From: an uncultured Collinsella sp. | GTDB taxonomy: Bacteria > Actinomycetota > Coriobacteriia > Coriobacteriales > Coriobacteriaceae | Length of the DNA stretch: 46,444 nt | Reading direction: 5' to 3' | Assembly: GCA_958418185.1 (NCBI GenBank) | Contig: CATZEP010000005.1 | Span: 1-46,444 of the forward strand | In this document: piece after piece, positions 1 through 7,372 of the stretch | Layout of the letters: the number at the start of each line of letters is the position of its first letter | Position numbering within the stretch: the first letter of the stretch is position 1 | Notes under the pieces: generated by a model | What the model was told of the DNA's origin: nothing | The model's input: only the letters and a program-made list of their open reading frames with translations | Database searches by the model: none | Program-made: the position numbers and the translations under genes

Positions 1-47
1 TGTCCGGCCCGAGGGCAACCTACCTTTCCGGCGCGTCCTCGGACATG

Positions 48-88
48 AAAGAACCTCCGCTGCGCACTACGTGCGGCGGAGGTTCTTT
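48..88. terminator. Strong hairpin, terminator-like
   Basis: A 13-bp perfect stem pairs 48-60 with 76-88 (AAAGAACCTCCGC and its complement). The loop holds a further short CGCAC/GTGCG stem. The right arm ends in TTT. A weaker pairing of 1-6 (TGTCCG) with 40-45 (CGGACA) precedes it. The gene it serves lies outside the window or is not recognisable; a ribosomal-protein leader was considered but cannot be shown. Confidence 0.45.
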
Positions 89-183
89 CGTCCTGTGGAA
101 TGCGCCGGGAGATAGGCCGGTCCGCCTCGGTCGAGTGCTCTGCATTCCTTGCCAGGAGGTTACTGGGCTGTAGGGGAGATGGT

Positions 184-208
184 GCGCGGCCTATTGGCCG
201 CGCCTTTT
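184..208 (+). terminator. Rho-independent terminator
   Basis: An 8-bp GC stem (GCGCGGCC at 184-191, GGCCGCGC at 196-203) with a TATT loop is followed by CTTTTAT. It ends transcription entering from the left, just before the insertion sequence. No coding sequence is seen in 1-210. Confidence 0.65.
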
Positions 209-210
209 AT

Positions 211-960
211 TCAAGACTTTAGTCTGCTGGCCGCGCAGCGGCCAGCTTTAAACCACCCGCTACGCGGGTGGAGACAAACGGCTTTACAAAGCCGCCCCTC
301 CGACCGATATTGACGATTGTTCAGGCCGCCAAGAATTCGAGTCGAAGGGGTGGTCGCCATGGCCCAGAAGGCCTACAGCCTTTCCCACACGAAGTGGATG
401 TGCAAGTACCGCATCGTGTTCACGCCGAAGTATAGGCGCAAAGTGATCTACAGCCAAATCAGGAGCGACATAGGGGAGATCCTGAGGAAGCTGTGCGAGT
501 ACAAGGGGATCGAGATAATCGAGGGGCACCTGATGCCCGACCACGTGCACGTGCTGCTGGCGATCCCGCCGAAGTACAGCGTCGCGAGCGTCATGGGCTA
601 CCTGAAGGGGAAGAGCTCGCTGATGATATTCGACAGGCACGCCAACCTCAAGTACAAGTTCGGCAACAGGAAGTTCTGGGCGGAGGGCTACTACGTGTCC
701 ACCGTCGGCCTGAACGAGGCGACGATCGCCAAGTACATCAGGGAGCAGGAGTCCCACGACATCGCGCTGGACAAGCTGAGCGTGAAGGAGTACGAGGACC
801 CCTTCAAGAGGGGGTGAGCCCGCCGGTTCGACCGGCGCGCCACGGGTCAAGATGCACTAGGCCTGGACGAAGTCCGGGCCCGCGCCTTTAGACGCGAGCC
901 CGGGGCCCGTGGGTTATACCCTAAGAGCAAACCACCCTTTTTAAGGGTGGTTCTGATTTG
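211..960 (+). mobile_element. IS200-like element of the IS200/IS605 family (limits approximate)
   Basis: The element holds a single tnpA and no tnpB, as in the IS200 group. The left end carries two perfect hairpins (226-246 GCTGGCCGC-GCA-GCGGCCAGC; 253-271 CCACCCGC-TAC-GCGGGTGG) and a third at 279-294 just before the gene. The right end carries AACCACCC/GGGTGGTT at 930-952. Subterminal hairpins instead of terminal inverted repeats are the family hallmark, because TnpA recognises single-stranded hairpins. Between tnpA and the right end, about 860-915 is folded and contains GCGCCTTTAGACGCG, resembling right ends of TnpB-carrying relatives. Exact cleavage sites are not determined. Confidence 0.75.
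359..817 (+). CDS. tnpA: IS200/IS605-family transposase TnpA (Y1 HUH)
   Basis: This 152-residue protein is full length for the family. TnpA is a single-tyrosine HUH endonuclease that cuts and rejoins single-stranded ends of the element as a dimer. The HUH pair is visible as H62-V-H64 in MPDHVHVLL, and the catalytic tyrosine is probably Y126 in AKYIREQ. The typical 'KYRIVFTPKYRRKV' opening is present. The ATG at 359 is chosen over an upstream TTG at 317 because AAGGGG lies about 8 bases before it and the length then fits the family. The hairpins at 251-294 lie in its 5' untranslated region and could lower translation, as known for IS200. It looks intact and may be active. Confidence 0.93.
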   Translation: MAQKAYSLSHTKWMCKYRIVFTPKYRRKVIYSQIRSDIGEILRKLCEYKGIEIIEGHLMPDHVHVLLAIPPKYSVASVMGYLKGKSSLMIFDRHANLKYKFGNRKFWAEGYYVSTVGLNEATIAKYIREQESHDIALDKLSVKEYEDPFKRG

Positions 961-1029
961 GCTGTTAGGGCTTTGCCGTAGTTGCAGCCGAAGAGGGGAC
1001 GTGCACGTTTTTTCGGTTGCCGCTCGCCT

Positions 1030-1262
1030 GGGGTGGGGCGGGGCGTGCATTTTTGGGAGTTTTCAGCAGTCGAGGGTGCCTGCATACTGGTTTTTGGACG
1101 AAAGTCAGGCGCCATGAGTCGCATCCTGTAAAAAAATGAGCGATCTCTGAGGCGCTGAGGGCTCAGAATCAGGGTTTTCAACGCGGTTCTGTGGGCCCGT
1201 TCCTGCCCTGTGGGTTCCGGGATGCTGAAAACTCCAAAATTTGCACGCCGCCCCTGGGGGTA
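1030..1262. repeat. Imperfect ~38-bp inverted repeats enclosing ~155 bp, MITE-like
   Basis: 1030-1069 (GGGGCGGGGCGTGCAT then TTTTGGGAGTTTTCAGC) is the near-complement of 1222-1262 (GCTGAAAACTCC then AAAATTTGCACGCC). No open frame with coding character lies between. The layout suggests a small non-autonomous element, but no target duplication was found. This is the only content of the 390-bp gap 961-1350 apart from the lemA terminator. Confidence 0.4.
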
Positions 1263-1272
1263 CCTTCGGGCA

Positions 1273-1318
1273 AAAAGCAACCGCCCCGTCGAAGTATGCA
1301 TTCGACGGGGCGGTTTAT
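1273..1318 (-). terminator. Terminator of lemA
   Basis: A 15-bp perfect stem pairs 1279-1293 with 1301-1315 (AACCGCCCCGTCGAA and complement) around a 7-base loop. On the minus strand the hairpin is followed by GCTTTTTG, a proper U-tract, 30 bases after the lemA stop. Confidence 0.85.
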
Positions 1319-1350
1319 GCAAAAACGGTTGTGGATGCGTCAACGGCTCA

Positions 1351-1902
1351 CTAGAACTTGACGGTCGGTGCCTGGCGGGCGGCCTCGGCGGCCTCGAAGC
1401 CCTGGCGCTCCTTAAACTGGAAGATGCCGGCAAAGATAACAGCCGGGAACGTCTGGATGGCGTTGTTGTAGCTGAGCACGCAATCGTTGTAGCTCTGGCG
1501 CGCGTAGCTCACCTTGTTCTCGGTGTCCTCGAGCGTAGCCTGGAGCTGCGTAAAGTTGGTGTTCGCCTTAAGGTCGGGGTAGGCCTCGGCCACAGCAAAG
1601 AGCTGGCGCAGCGCACCGGTCAGCACGTTGTCGGCTTCCATCTTGGCCTCGGGGGTGGTGGCGCTCACGGCGGCGTTGCGCGCGTTGACTACGGCGGCGA
1701 GCGTGTCCTGCTCGTGCTTGGCGTAGCCCTTGACGGTCTCGACCAGGTTAGGGATCAGGTCGTTGCGGCGCTGCAGCTGCGTGTCGATGTTCTGCCAAGC
1801 ATTATCGATGCGATTGCGCTTGGTGACCATGTTGTTGTAGATGCCGGCGATGGCGCTGACGATCACAACGACAACAACGATACCGATGATGACGGGAAGC
1901 AT
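1351..1902 (-). CDS. lemA: LemA family protein
   Basis: 183 residues. One N-terminal membrane helix (about residues 3-21, IIGIVVVVVIVSAIAGIY) is followed by a mostly helical domain with the family pattern NRIDNAWQNIDTQLQRRNDLIPNLVETVKGYA and NTNFTQLQATLEDTENKVSYARQ (shown in part). LemA proteins are membrane-anchored with a large domain outside or inside the membrane; the biochemical role is not settled. The ATG at 1902 has GGAG about 7 bases upstream on its strand. The gene stands alone, is terminated at 1273-1318, and is divergent from a TetR-type regulator about 210 bp away, so control by that regulator is possible but not shown. Confidence 0.92.
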   Translation of the reverse strand: MLPVIIGIVVVVVIVSAIAGIYNNMVTKRNRIDNAWQNIDTQLQRRNDLIPNLVETVKGYAKHEQDTLAAVVNARNAAVSATTPEAKMEADNVLTGALRQLFAVAEAYPDLKANTNFTQLQATLEDTENKVSYARQSYNDCVLSYNNAIQTFPAVIFAGIFQFKERQGFEAAEAARQAPTVKF

Positions 1903-2113
1903 GATGTCTCCGTTTCGAATGGCAGCGGCGTTTTGCGCTGGCTGCCGTTGGTGTAACGCTACTAGTATACCCGCAACCTTTGGCGATACCGAACTTTCCG
2001 GTAAGCGTTATGTTTCCGCCAAGGAGGGGGCGCCAATAACGAACGGGTGGTACAGGTGTAAGATATGCGACAAATTAAGGAATGCTGTCTACGCCTTGAG
2101 GATGGCGATACGG

Positions 2114-2698
2114 ATGGACCTTCGCATCAAGAAAACCTATCGTGCCCTGTTCGATGCCTTTACCGAGCTTTTGGAAGAGCATCGGTTTGAGGATTTGACG
2201 GTTGCCATGCTTTGCGACCGGGCCCTGATTCGCCGCACGACGTTCTATAAGCACTTTCGCGATAAAAACGATTACTTCGCCTTTTATATCGATGAGCTCA
2301 TGTCGGGCTTGCCGCAAAAACAGCCCGATGAGGCCGGCACAGTGTCTGCCGAGGACGTGCGCGCGCTTCGACACGCGATTTTGGACGATGCCATGGATTT
2401 GATTCTGGCGCACGAGCAGCTCATGGATAACATTTTGGCAAGCAGCATGTCGGGCGTGTTGACCAACGTTATTTGCGACCGCATTGCCCGCTCCATCCGC
2501 GAGCGTGTGATGAACGTGCTTGCCGAAGACGCCCTGGCGCCCGTTTCACTCGAGACGACATCGGAGTTTATCGCCGGTGGCATTATTCGACTGTTCACAA
2601 ATTGGTGGGAGTCGGGTCACGATCTTGAGCGTCGACCCGAGATAGCCGACGTGGTCGATGCGTTGTTTGAGCGCACCATGACGCCGGTGAATCACTAA
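2114..2698 (+). CDS. TetR/AcrR family transcriptional regulator
   Basis: About 194 residues from the ATG at 2114 (MDLRIKKTYRALFDAF). The N-terminal helix-turn-helix is clear: FEDLTVAMLCDRALIRRTTF then YKHFRDKNDYFAFYI, the TetR pattern in which TTFYKHF is the recognition helix. The C-terminal half is a ligand-binding domain without a recognisable ligand type. The reading frame is open back to 1841, but the upstream part overlaps lemA antisense and is not protein-like. ATGs at 2102 and 2114 are both possible; GAGG at 2098-2101 suits 2114. It is divergent from lemA. The tRNA-Ser gene follows immediately on the other strand. Confidence 0.85.
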   Translation: MDLRIKKTYRALFDAFTELLEEHRFEDLTVAMLCDRALIRRTTFYKHFRDKNDYFAFYIDELMSGLPQKQPDEAGTVSAEDVRALRHAILDDAMDLILAHEQLMDNILASSMSGVLTNVICDRIARSIRERVMNVLAEDALAPVSLETTSEFIAGGIIRLFTNWWESGHDLERRPEIADVVDALFERTMTPVNH

Positions 2699-2700
2699 GG

Positions 2701-2790
2701 TGGCGGAGAGAGGGGGATTCGAACCCCCGGAACGCTCTCGCGCTCAACGGTTTTCAAGACCGCCGCATTCAACCGCTCTGCCATCTCTCC
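2701..2790 (-). tRNA. tRNA-Ser (anticodon UGA)
   Basis: Read on the minus strand, the acceptor GGAGAGA (2784-2790) pairs with TCTCTCC (2705-2711), then discriminator G and an encoded CCA (2701-2703). The anticodon loop is CTTGAAA with TGA complementary to TCA at 2754-2756. The T-arm is GGGGGTTCGAATCCCCC. A long variable arm (GAGCGCGAGAGCGTTC region) confirms a class II tRNA, as expected for serine. It reads UCA and, by wobble, other UCN codons. Confidence 0.96.
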
Positions 2791-2841
2791 GTGAGTCGTA
2801 ATGATAGCATCGTTTTGGATTTGCAACAGGGAAGGCGAACG

Positions 2842-4623
2842 ATGACGAGCACCGGAATCGATGAGAAGTTCATGCGCGAGGCGCTGGCGGAGGCACGCGC
2901 CGCCGCGGCGGTGGGCGAGGTGCCCATCGGAGCCGTGGTGATACGCGCGGGCGAGATTGTCGCGAGGGCGCATAATCGCCGCGAACTCGACCAGGATCCT
3001 TCGGCTCATGCCGAGTTTTCGGCCCTGTGTGCCGCCGCTCAGACGCTTGGACGCTGGCGCCTTTCCGATTGCACGGTCTACGTGACGCTCGAGCCCTGCT
3101 GCATGTGCGCGGGGCTTATGGTTAACGCGCGCGTGGGGCGTTGCGTGTATGGCGCGACCGATGCCAAGGCGGGTGCGCTGGGCTCGCTATACGACCTCAA
3201 TGTCGATTCGCGCCTGAACCATCGGTTTAATGTAACCGCCGGCGTGCTGGCAGACGAGTGCCGCGCGGTGCTAAGCAGCTATTTTAGTGGGCTGCGTGGC
3301 ACCGATGGTGCTGGCTGCGGTTGTGGGGCCGATCTTGAGGCGCATGCCGCTCATGCCGAGGCGCTCGCGTGTGCCGAAGATATTGCCGTTGAGGCGGTCG
3401 ATTCTGGTGCCGCGTGTCGCCGGCCCCGCCGTGTGCTGTTGGCGATTGATTCCTTTAAGGGCAGCGTTTCGAGCGCGCAGGCGGAGGAGGCAGTTGCCGA
3501 GGGCGTGCGCCGCGTGTGGTCTGATGCCCAGGTGACCACGTTGCCGCTGGCGGATGGCGGTGAGGGGACGCTCGATGCCGCTGCCGCGTGCGGCGGTGAG
3601 GTCGTGGCATATGAAGTCGCAGGTCCTCTGGACAATCGCGTGTCTGCTCGGATGTTGGTGGATGGTGAGCGCGAGTCCGCGGTCATCGAGATGGCCGAGG
3701 CGGCTGGCATCGGGTACTCGCCTTGCACGGAGTCGTCGGCGCTGGCTGCTACAACCTATGGCGTGGGCGAGCTCATGCTTTGCGCGGTCCGTGCTGGGGC
3801 AAAGACTATCTATATTGGTTTGGGCGGCAGTGCCACCAACGACGGTGGCGCCGGCATGCTGCAGGCGCTGGGCGCCTGCCTTGTCGATGAGCGTGGCCGC
3901 AATATCGCCCCCGGTCTCGCAGGCCTTGAACACGTGGCGAATATCGATTTGGTACCGGCGCTTGGGGCGCTGAATGGCGCGCGTGTCATCGTGCTTTCCG
4001 ACGTCGAGAATCCGCTCGTGGGGCGTCGAGGCGCACTGGCGGTGTTCGGTGGACAGAAGGGTCTGCCGACGGGGGATGCCGAGGCCCTGGGCAAATACGA
4101 CGGATGGATGGTCGGCTATGGCCGCCTGCTCGATGCGGCGATTGCTAGGGCGCGGGCTCAGGGGTTGTTGCGCACACCCGAGGGCGCACGGACTTTCGGC
4201 TCGGTGCTCGGCGTGCCCGGCGCGGGCGCGGCGGGTGGCTTGGGTGCCGCGCTGCTGGCGCTCGGCGCCGAGTTGCGCTCGGGTGTGGAGACGGTGCTCG
4301 ATCTGATTGGGTTTGACGAGCGCGTGCGCGATGTCGACCTGGTCATTACAGGCGAGGGCAATATGGACGAGCAATCCGCCGCCGGTAAGGCACCGGTGGG
4401 CGTGGCCCGTCGTGCGAAGCGATATGGCAAGCCGGTGGTCGCCGTCGTGGGCGGTCGTGCTGACAACCTGGATGCGGTGTATAGGCAGGGCGTCGACCTG
4501 GTTTTACCGGTCTGCCGCAAGCCCATGGGACTTGAGCTGGCGCTCGATCCCCAGGAAGCCATAACCAACCTCATCTGCGCCGGTGAAGCCGCCGCCCAAG
4601 CCTTCGACCTTGGCCGCATCTAA
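2842..4623 (+). CDS. Fusion: TadA-type tRNA adenosine(34) deaminase + glycerate kinase
   Basis: 593 residues. Residues 1-152 form a complete TadA-like deaminase: the zinc and catalytic motif H56-A-E58 and the cysteines of PCCMC (C86, C89) are all present. TadA converts A34 to inosine in tRNA-Arg(ACG). Residues 153-195 are a Gly/Ala/Cys/His-rich linker. Residues about 196-593 are a full GarK/GlxK-type glycerate kinase: VLLAIDSFKGS, GGSATNDGGAGM, FGGQKG, GAGAAGGLGA and VITGEGNMDEQS. This family phosphorylates D-glycerate to a phosphoglycerate. There is no stop or frameshift at the junction. The ATG at 2842 has GAAGG 6 bases upstream. The two activities have no obvious metabolic link. Identity of both domains is secure; that the protein works as one chain is inferred. 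Confidence 0.9.
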   Translation: MTSTGIDEKFMREALAEARAAAAVGEVPIGAVVIRAGEIVARAHNRRELDQDPSAHAEFSALCAAAQTLGRWRLSDCTVYVTLEPCCMCAGLMVNARVGRCVYGATDAKAGALGSLYDLNVDSRLNHRFNVTAGVLADECRAVLSSYFSGLRGTDGAGCGCGADLEAHAAHAEALACAEDIAVEAVDSGAACRRPRRVLLAIDSFKGSVSSAQAEEAVAEGVRRVWSDAQVTTLPLADGGEGTLDAAAACGGEVVAYEVAGPLDNRVSARMLVDGERESAVIEMAEAAGIGYSPCTESSALAATTYGVGELMLCAVRAGAKTIYIGLGGSATNDGGAGMLQALGACLVDERGRNIAPGLAGLEHVANIDLVPALGALNGARVIVLSDVENPLVGRRGALAVFGGQKGLPTGDAEALGKYDGWMVGYGRLLDAAIARARAQGLLRTPEGARTFGSVLGVPGAGAAGGLGAALLALGAELRSGVETVLDLIGFDERVRDVDLVITGEGNMDEQSAAGKAPVGVARRAKRYGKPVVAVVGGRADNLDAVYRQGVDLVLPVCRKPMGLELALDPQEAITNLICAGEAAAQAFDLGRI

Positions 4624-4640
4624 AACCCATCCCCCCAATA

Positions 4641-4708
4641 ACTTGCGGTGAAATACGGAGTGTTTTTGCCTTTAAGGTGCCAATTCAGTCCGTATTCCAC
4701 CGCAACTT
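4641..4708. repeat. Palindromic repeat family 1, copy 1 (TTGCGGTG...CACCGCAA)
   Basis: ACTTGCGGTGAAATACGGA is followed after about 25 bases by its near-complement AGTCCGTATTCCACCGCAA. A second copy lies at 29778-29845. It sits 20 bases after the deaminase/kinase stop codon and could act as its transcription terminator, although no long U-tract follows. Confidence 0.75.
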
Positions 4709-4758
4709 CGTGAATGGCCATTCAAGGCTGGCCGACATGGGTCTCGAGTCGGGCCGTT

Positions 4759-4920
4759 TGCCACGAAACGTGGCCATCTACTACGTTTAACCGGCCACCC
4801 TCGACCATCCCGGAATTTGGAAAATTAAAACCGCAGGTAGAGAGCTTGCCGATTTTCGAAAAAGCACGCCATGGTTGACCTCTGTGACCAAAACGTAGTA
4901 GATAGGCCCTTTCCGTGGCA
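4759..4920. repeat. 162-bp palindromic repeat family 2, copy 1
   Basis: The ends are complementary (TGCCACG / CGTGGCA) and the inner arms read CTACTACGTTTAACC and AAAACGTAGTAGATAGGCC. The centre has a conserved asymmetric block TTAAAACCGCAGGTAGA then GCTTGCCGATTTTCG. A second copy in the opposite orientation is at 36828-36989; over the whole length the two align well, with all these blocks conserved. No protein is encoded. Confidence 0.8.
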
Positions 4921-4942
4921 CAGCACCAGATCAGTCTATTTA

Positions 4943-5016
4943 GGACGGGGCTTTCTTGATTACTTTCGCTACCCTGATGCCCCATCAGTCAAAAAGTAGT
5001 CAAAAAAGCCCCGTCC
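4943..5016. repeat. Nested hairpin just upstream of the SRP RNA promoter
   Basis: GGACGGGGCTTT (4943-4954) pairs with AAAGCCCCGTCC (5005-5016). The stem continues inward (TTGATTACTTT with AAAGTAGTCAA, one mismatch) and ends in a small CTGATG/CATCAG hairpin. It separates the upstream repeats from the promoter at 5030 and may insulate it as a terminator. Confidence 0.6.
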
Positions 5017-5029
5017 CAAATTAGCTACC

Positions 5030-5058
5030 TTGCTCTGGTGGGCGGGAGCAGGTAAGAT
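5030..5058 (+). promoter_or_regulatory. Promoter of the SRP RNA gene
   Basis: -35 TTGCTC (5030-5035), 17-base spacer, -10 TAAGAT (5053-5058). Transcription would start near 5065, matching the 5' end of the RNA stem. Confidence 0.75.
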
Positions 5059-5065
5059 ATACCGA

Positions 5066-5188
5066 GCGCCTAGCGCGTTCGATGGGTTCGGATGACGACA
5101 TGTTCCGAATCTGGTCAGGTCCGGAAGGAAGCAGCCATAAGGAGCCTCTGTCGGGCATCCGAATCCATCGAGCGCACGGGCGCTTTTT
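5066..5188 (+). ncRNA. ffs: Signal recognition particle RNA, small bacterial type (4.5S-like)
   Basis: The invariant domain IV tip GGTCAGGTCCGGAAGGAAGC is at about 5113-5132, followed by AGCC, the binding site for the Ffh protein. The arms GGGTTCGGATG (about 5083-5093) and CATCCGAATCC flank it, and GCGCC at 5066-5070 pairs with GGCGC at 5179-5183, giving a long rod of about 118 nt. Five T residues follow (5184-5188) and serve as terminator. No Alu domain, so it is the short form. The RNA with Ffh targets ribosomes making membrane proteins to FtsY. Confidence 0.95.
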
Positions 5189-5201
5189 GGTGCCGCGACA
5201 T

Positions 5202-5296
5202 GGCCCGGCCGGCGACGAGGTATTTGGTGTCTCGCTGGTCCTCGGCTGCGCCCGCGGGATCGCTCGACTACCAAATACCTCGTCGCCGGCCGGGCC
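5202..5296. repeat. Long perfect hairpin (26-bp arms)
   Basis: 5202-5227 (GGCCCGGCCGGCGACGAGG then TATTTGG) is the exact complement of 5271-5296, with a 43-base loop. No second copy of the arms is in the window. It lies between the SRP RNA and the ABC exporter and fills most of the 5189-5515 gap. Confidence 0.8.
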
Positions 5297-5442
5297 CCGT
5301 CGTCCAAAAATCACCCGTAAAGGCGCGTTTAGCTGAACAATTCAATCCCGTGCTTAGTGATGCTCGCTGGCGTTGCCAAAACATCGGCTGCTACATGCCT
5401 TGGGCGCTAGTGACCGTCGCCCTTACATCTGTAACGAGTTGC

Positions 5443-5471
5443 TTACGCATTTCCAGGGCTCTCCGTACTAT
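5443..5471 (+). promoter_or_regulatory. Possible promoter of the ABC exporter pair
   Basis: TTACGC (5443-5448), 17-base spacer, TACTAT (5466-5471), about 45 bases before the start codon. The -35 match is weak, so this is only a candidate. Confidence 0.3.
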
Positions 5472-5515
5472 CATGAATCAGATTGAAGAGAGATGATGAT
5501 AGGGAGCGCCTTTTT

Positions 5516-7372
5516 ATGATTGAGCTGCTCAGGCGTTTTGGTGGTAAGTTTCGCCGGTATATGGTGATTGGTCCTGCGTGCAAGTTGATCGAAGTGATCT
5601 TTGACCTGCTTACGCCGCTCGTGATTGCCCAGATGATCGATAAAGGTATCGGCGCGCACGATGTCAACGCCGTCGTCCACTACGGTATGCTGCTTGGCGC
5701 CATGGCTGTGATTGGCATCTCGTTTACGCTCGTCTGCCAAAAGATGGCGGCGCTGACCTCGCAGGGCATGGGCACCGACATCCGCGGCGCGCTCTACCAG
5801 CACATCAATAAGCTGAGCTACGTCGAGCTCGATCGCTTTGGCACACCGTCGCTCATCACGCGCATCACCAACGACGTCAACCAGGTGCAGCTCGCCGTGG
5901 CGCTGGGCGTGCGTATGCTCATCCGCTGGCCCTTCCTGGCGGTGGGCTCCATGGTCGCGGCCCTTGCCATCGACCTTAAGCTCGGCATCATCTTTTTGAT
6001 TTGCACGCCCGCCATCGGCCTGGTGTTTTGGTTTGTCATGGCACGCTGCATCCCGTACTACAAGCAGCTGCAGGCAAAGCTCGACCGCATCGCGCTTATC
6101 TGCCGCGAGGGCCTTTCGGGCGCCCGCGTGGTTCGCGCCTTTGTGCGCGAGGACCACGAGCGCGAGCGCTTTGCCCAAGCCGCCGACGACCAGGCCCATA
6201 CCGCCATCGCGGTGGGTAAGCTCTCGTCGATCCTTAACCCCGTCACGTTTTTGATGATGAACCTGGGCGTGTGCGCCATCCTGTGGGTGGGGGGCATCCA
6301 GGTCAACGTGGGCGAGCTCACGCAGGGCCAGGTCATGGCGTTTGTGAACTACATGACGCAGACCCTCACCTCCATCGTGTATGTCGCCAACCTGGTCGTG
6401 GTCTTTACCAAGGCGAGCGCGAGCGCTTCGCGTATCAACGAGGTACTCAATTGCGAGCCGAGCATTACCGACGAGGGCAACCGGCCGGTCGCATTGCCCG
6501 AGCCGAGCGGACTGGCGGGTGGCGCTGTTCCGGCCCCCGCGCTGAGCTTGAGCCATGCGAGCTTCTCGTTTGGCGCGAGCGCGGCAAATGCCGTGAGCGA
6601 TGTGACGCTGGAACTCCCGCTGGGCAAGACGCTCGGCATTATCGGCGGCACGGGCAGCGGCAAGTCCACACTCGTCTCGCTTATCCCGCGCCTGTACGAT
6701 GCGGGCGCCGGCAGTGTGAGCGTGATGGGTACCGACGTGCGCACCTGGCCACTCGATCAGCTGCGCCGTGTGGTCGCGACCGTTCCGCAGCGCGCGTCGC
6801 TGGTGAGCGGCACCATCCGCAGCAACCTAACCTGGCGCGATGAAGCCGCGACCGACGAGGAGCTCTGGGCGGCACTCGACATGGCGCAGGCGAGCGAGTT
6901 CGTGCGCAACAAGCCCCAGGGGCTCGACGCCCCGGTCGAGGCGGGCGGCAAGAACTTTAGCGGTGGCCAGCGTCAGCGCCTGACCATCGCACGTGCCCTG
7001 GTGGGCGCGCCGCAGGTTCTGATTATGGATGACTCCGCCTCGGCGCTCGACTTTAAGACCGATGCGGCGCTTCGCCATGCCATTCGCGAGCGCAGCGTGC
7101 GCGGTGCCGCCGAGGGCGGGCTGCCGCTCACGACGGTGATCGTAAGCCAGCGCGTCTCGACCGTGCGCGACGCCGACATGATCTGCGTACTCGATCACGG
7201 CTCGGTTGCGGGCCTGGGCACGCATGACGAGCTGTACGCGACCTGCCAGCTCTACCGCGAGATCTGCCAGTCGCAGCTGCGCCGCGAGGAGCTCGAGGGT
7301 CAGCAGGGGAGCGCGACGCCCGCGTCTGTCCCGGCTGCCCCGGCATCCACTTGCGCAAAGGAGGGCCGCTAA
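5516..7372 (+). CDS. ABC exporter half-transporter, degenerate-site subunit
   Basis: 618 residues. Residues 1-310 hold about six membrane helices (type IV exporter fold). The nucleotide-binding domain follows with Walker A GGTGSGKST, signature FSGGQRQR, Walker B LIMDD and switch region VSQRVST. The catalytic glutamate after Walker B is Asp (MDDSASALD) and the H-loop histidine is Gln. These are the changes seen in the non-catalytic partner of heterodimeric exporters such as TM287/288 or LmrCD. The ATG at 5516 has AGGGAG 9 bases upstream. The partner starts directly after the stop codon, so the two are co-translated. Substrate unknown; multidrug, lipid or peptide export are all possible. Confidence 0.92.
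   Translation: MIELLRRFGGKFRRYMVIGPACKLIEVIFDLLTPLVIAQMIDKGIGAHDVNAVVHYGMLLGAMAVIGISFTLVCQKMAALTSQGMGTDIRGALYQHINKLSYVELDRFGTPSLITRITNDVNQVQLAVALGVRMLIRWPFLAVGSMVAALAIDLKLGIIFLICTPAIGLVFWFVMARCIPYYKQLQAKLDRIALICREGLSGARVVRAFVREDHERERFAQAADDQAHTAIAVGKLSSILNPVTFLMMNLGVCAILWVGGIQVNVGELTQGQVMAFVNYMTQTLTSIVYVANLVVVFTKASASASRINEVLNCEPSITDEGNRPVALPEPSGLAGGAVPAPALSLSHASFSFGASAANAVSDVTLELPLGKTLGIIGGTGSGKSTLVSLIPRLYDAGAGSVSVMGTDVRTWPLDQLRRVVATVPQRASLVSGTIRSNLTWRDEAATDEELWAALDMAQASEFVRNKPQGLDAPVEAGGKNFSGGQRQRLTIARALVGAPQVLIMDDSASALDFKTDAALRHAIRERSVRGAAEGGLPLTTVIVSQRVSTVRDADMICVLDHGSVAGLGTHDELYATCQLYREICQSQLRREELEGQQGSATPASVPAAPASTCAKEGR

Noticed and set aside
1..180. Ribosomal protein L10-type leader or other known riboswitch at the window start
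   Set aside because: The hairpin/terminator layout is suggestive, but no consensus core could be verified and no ribosomal protein gene follows.
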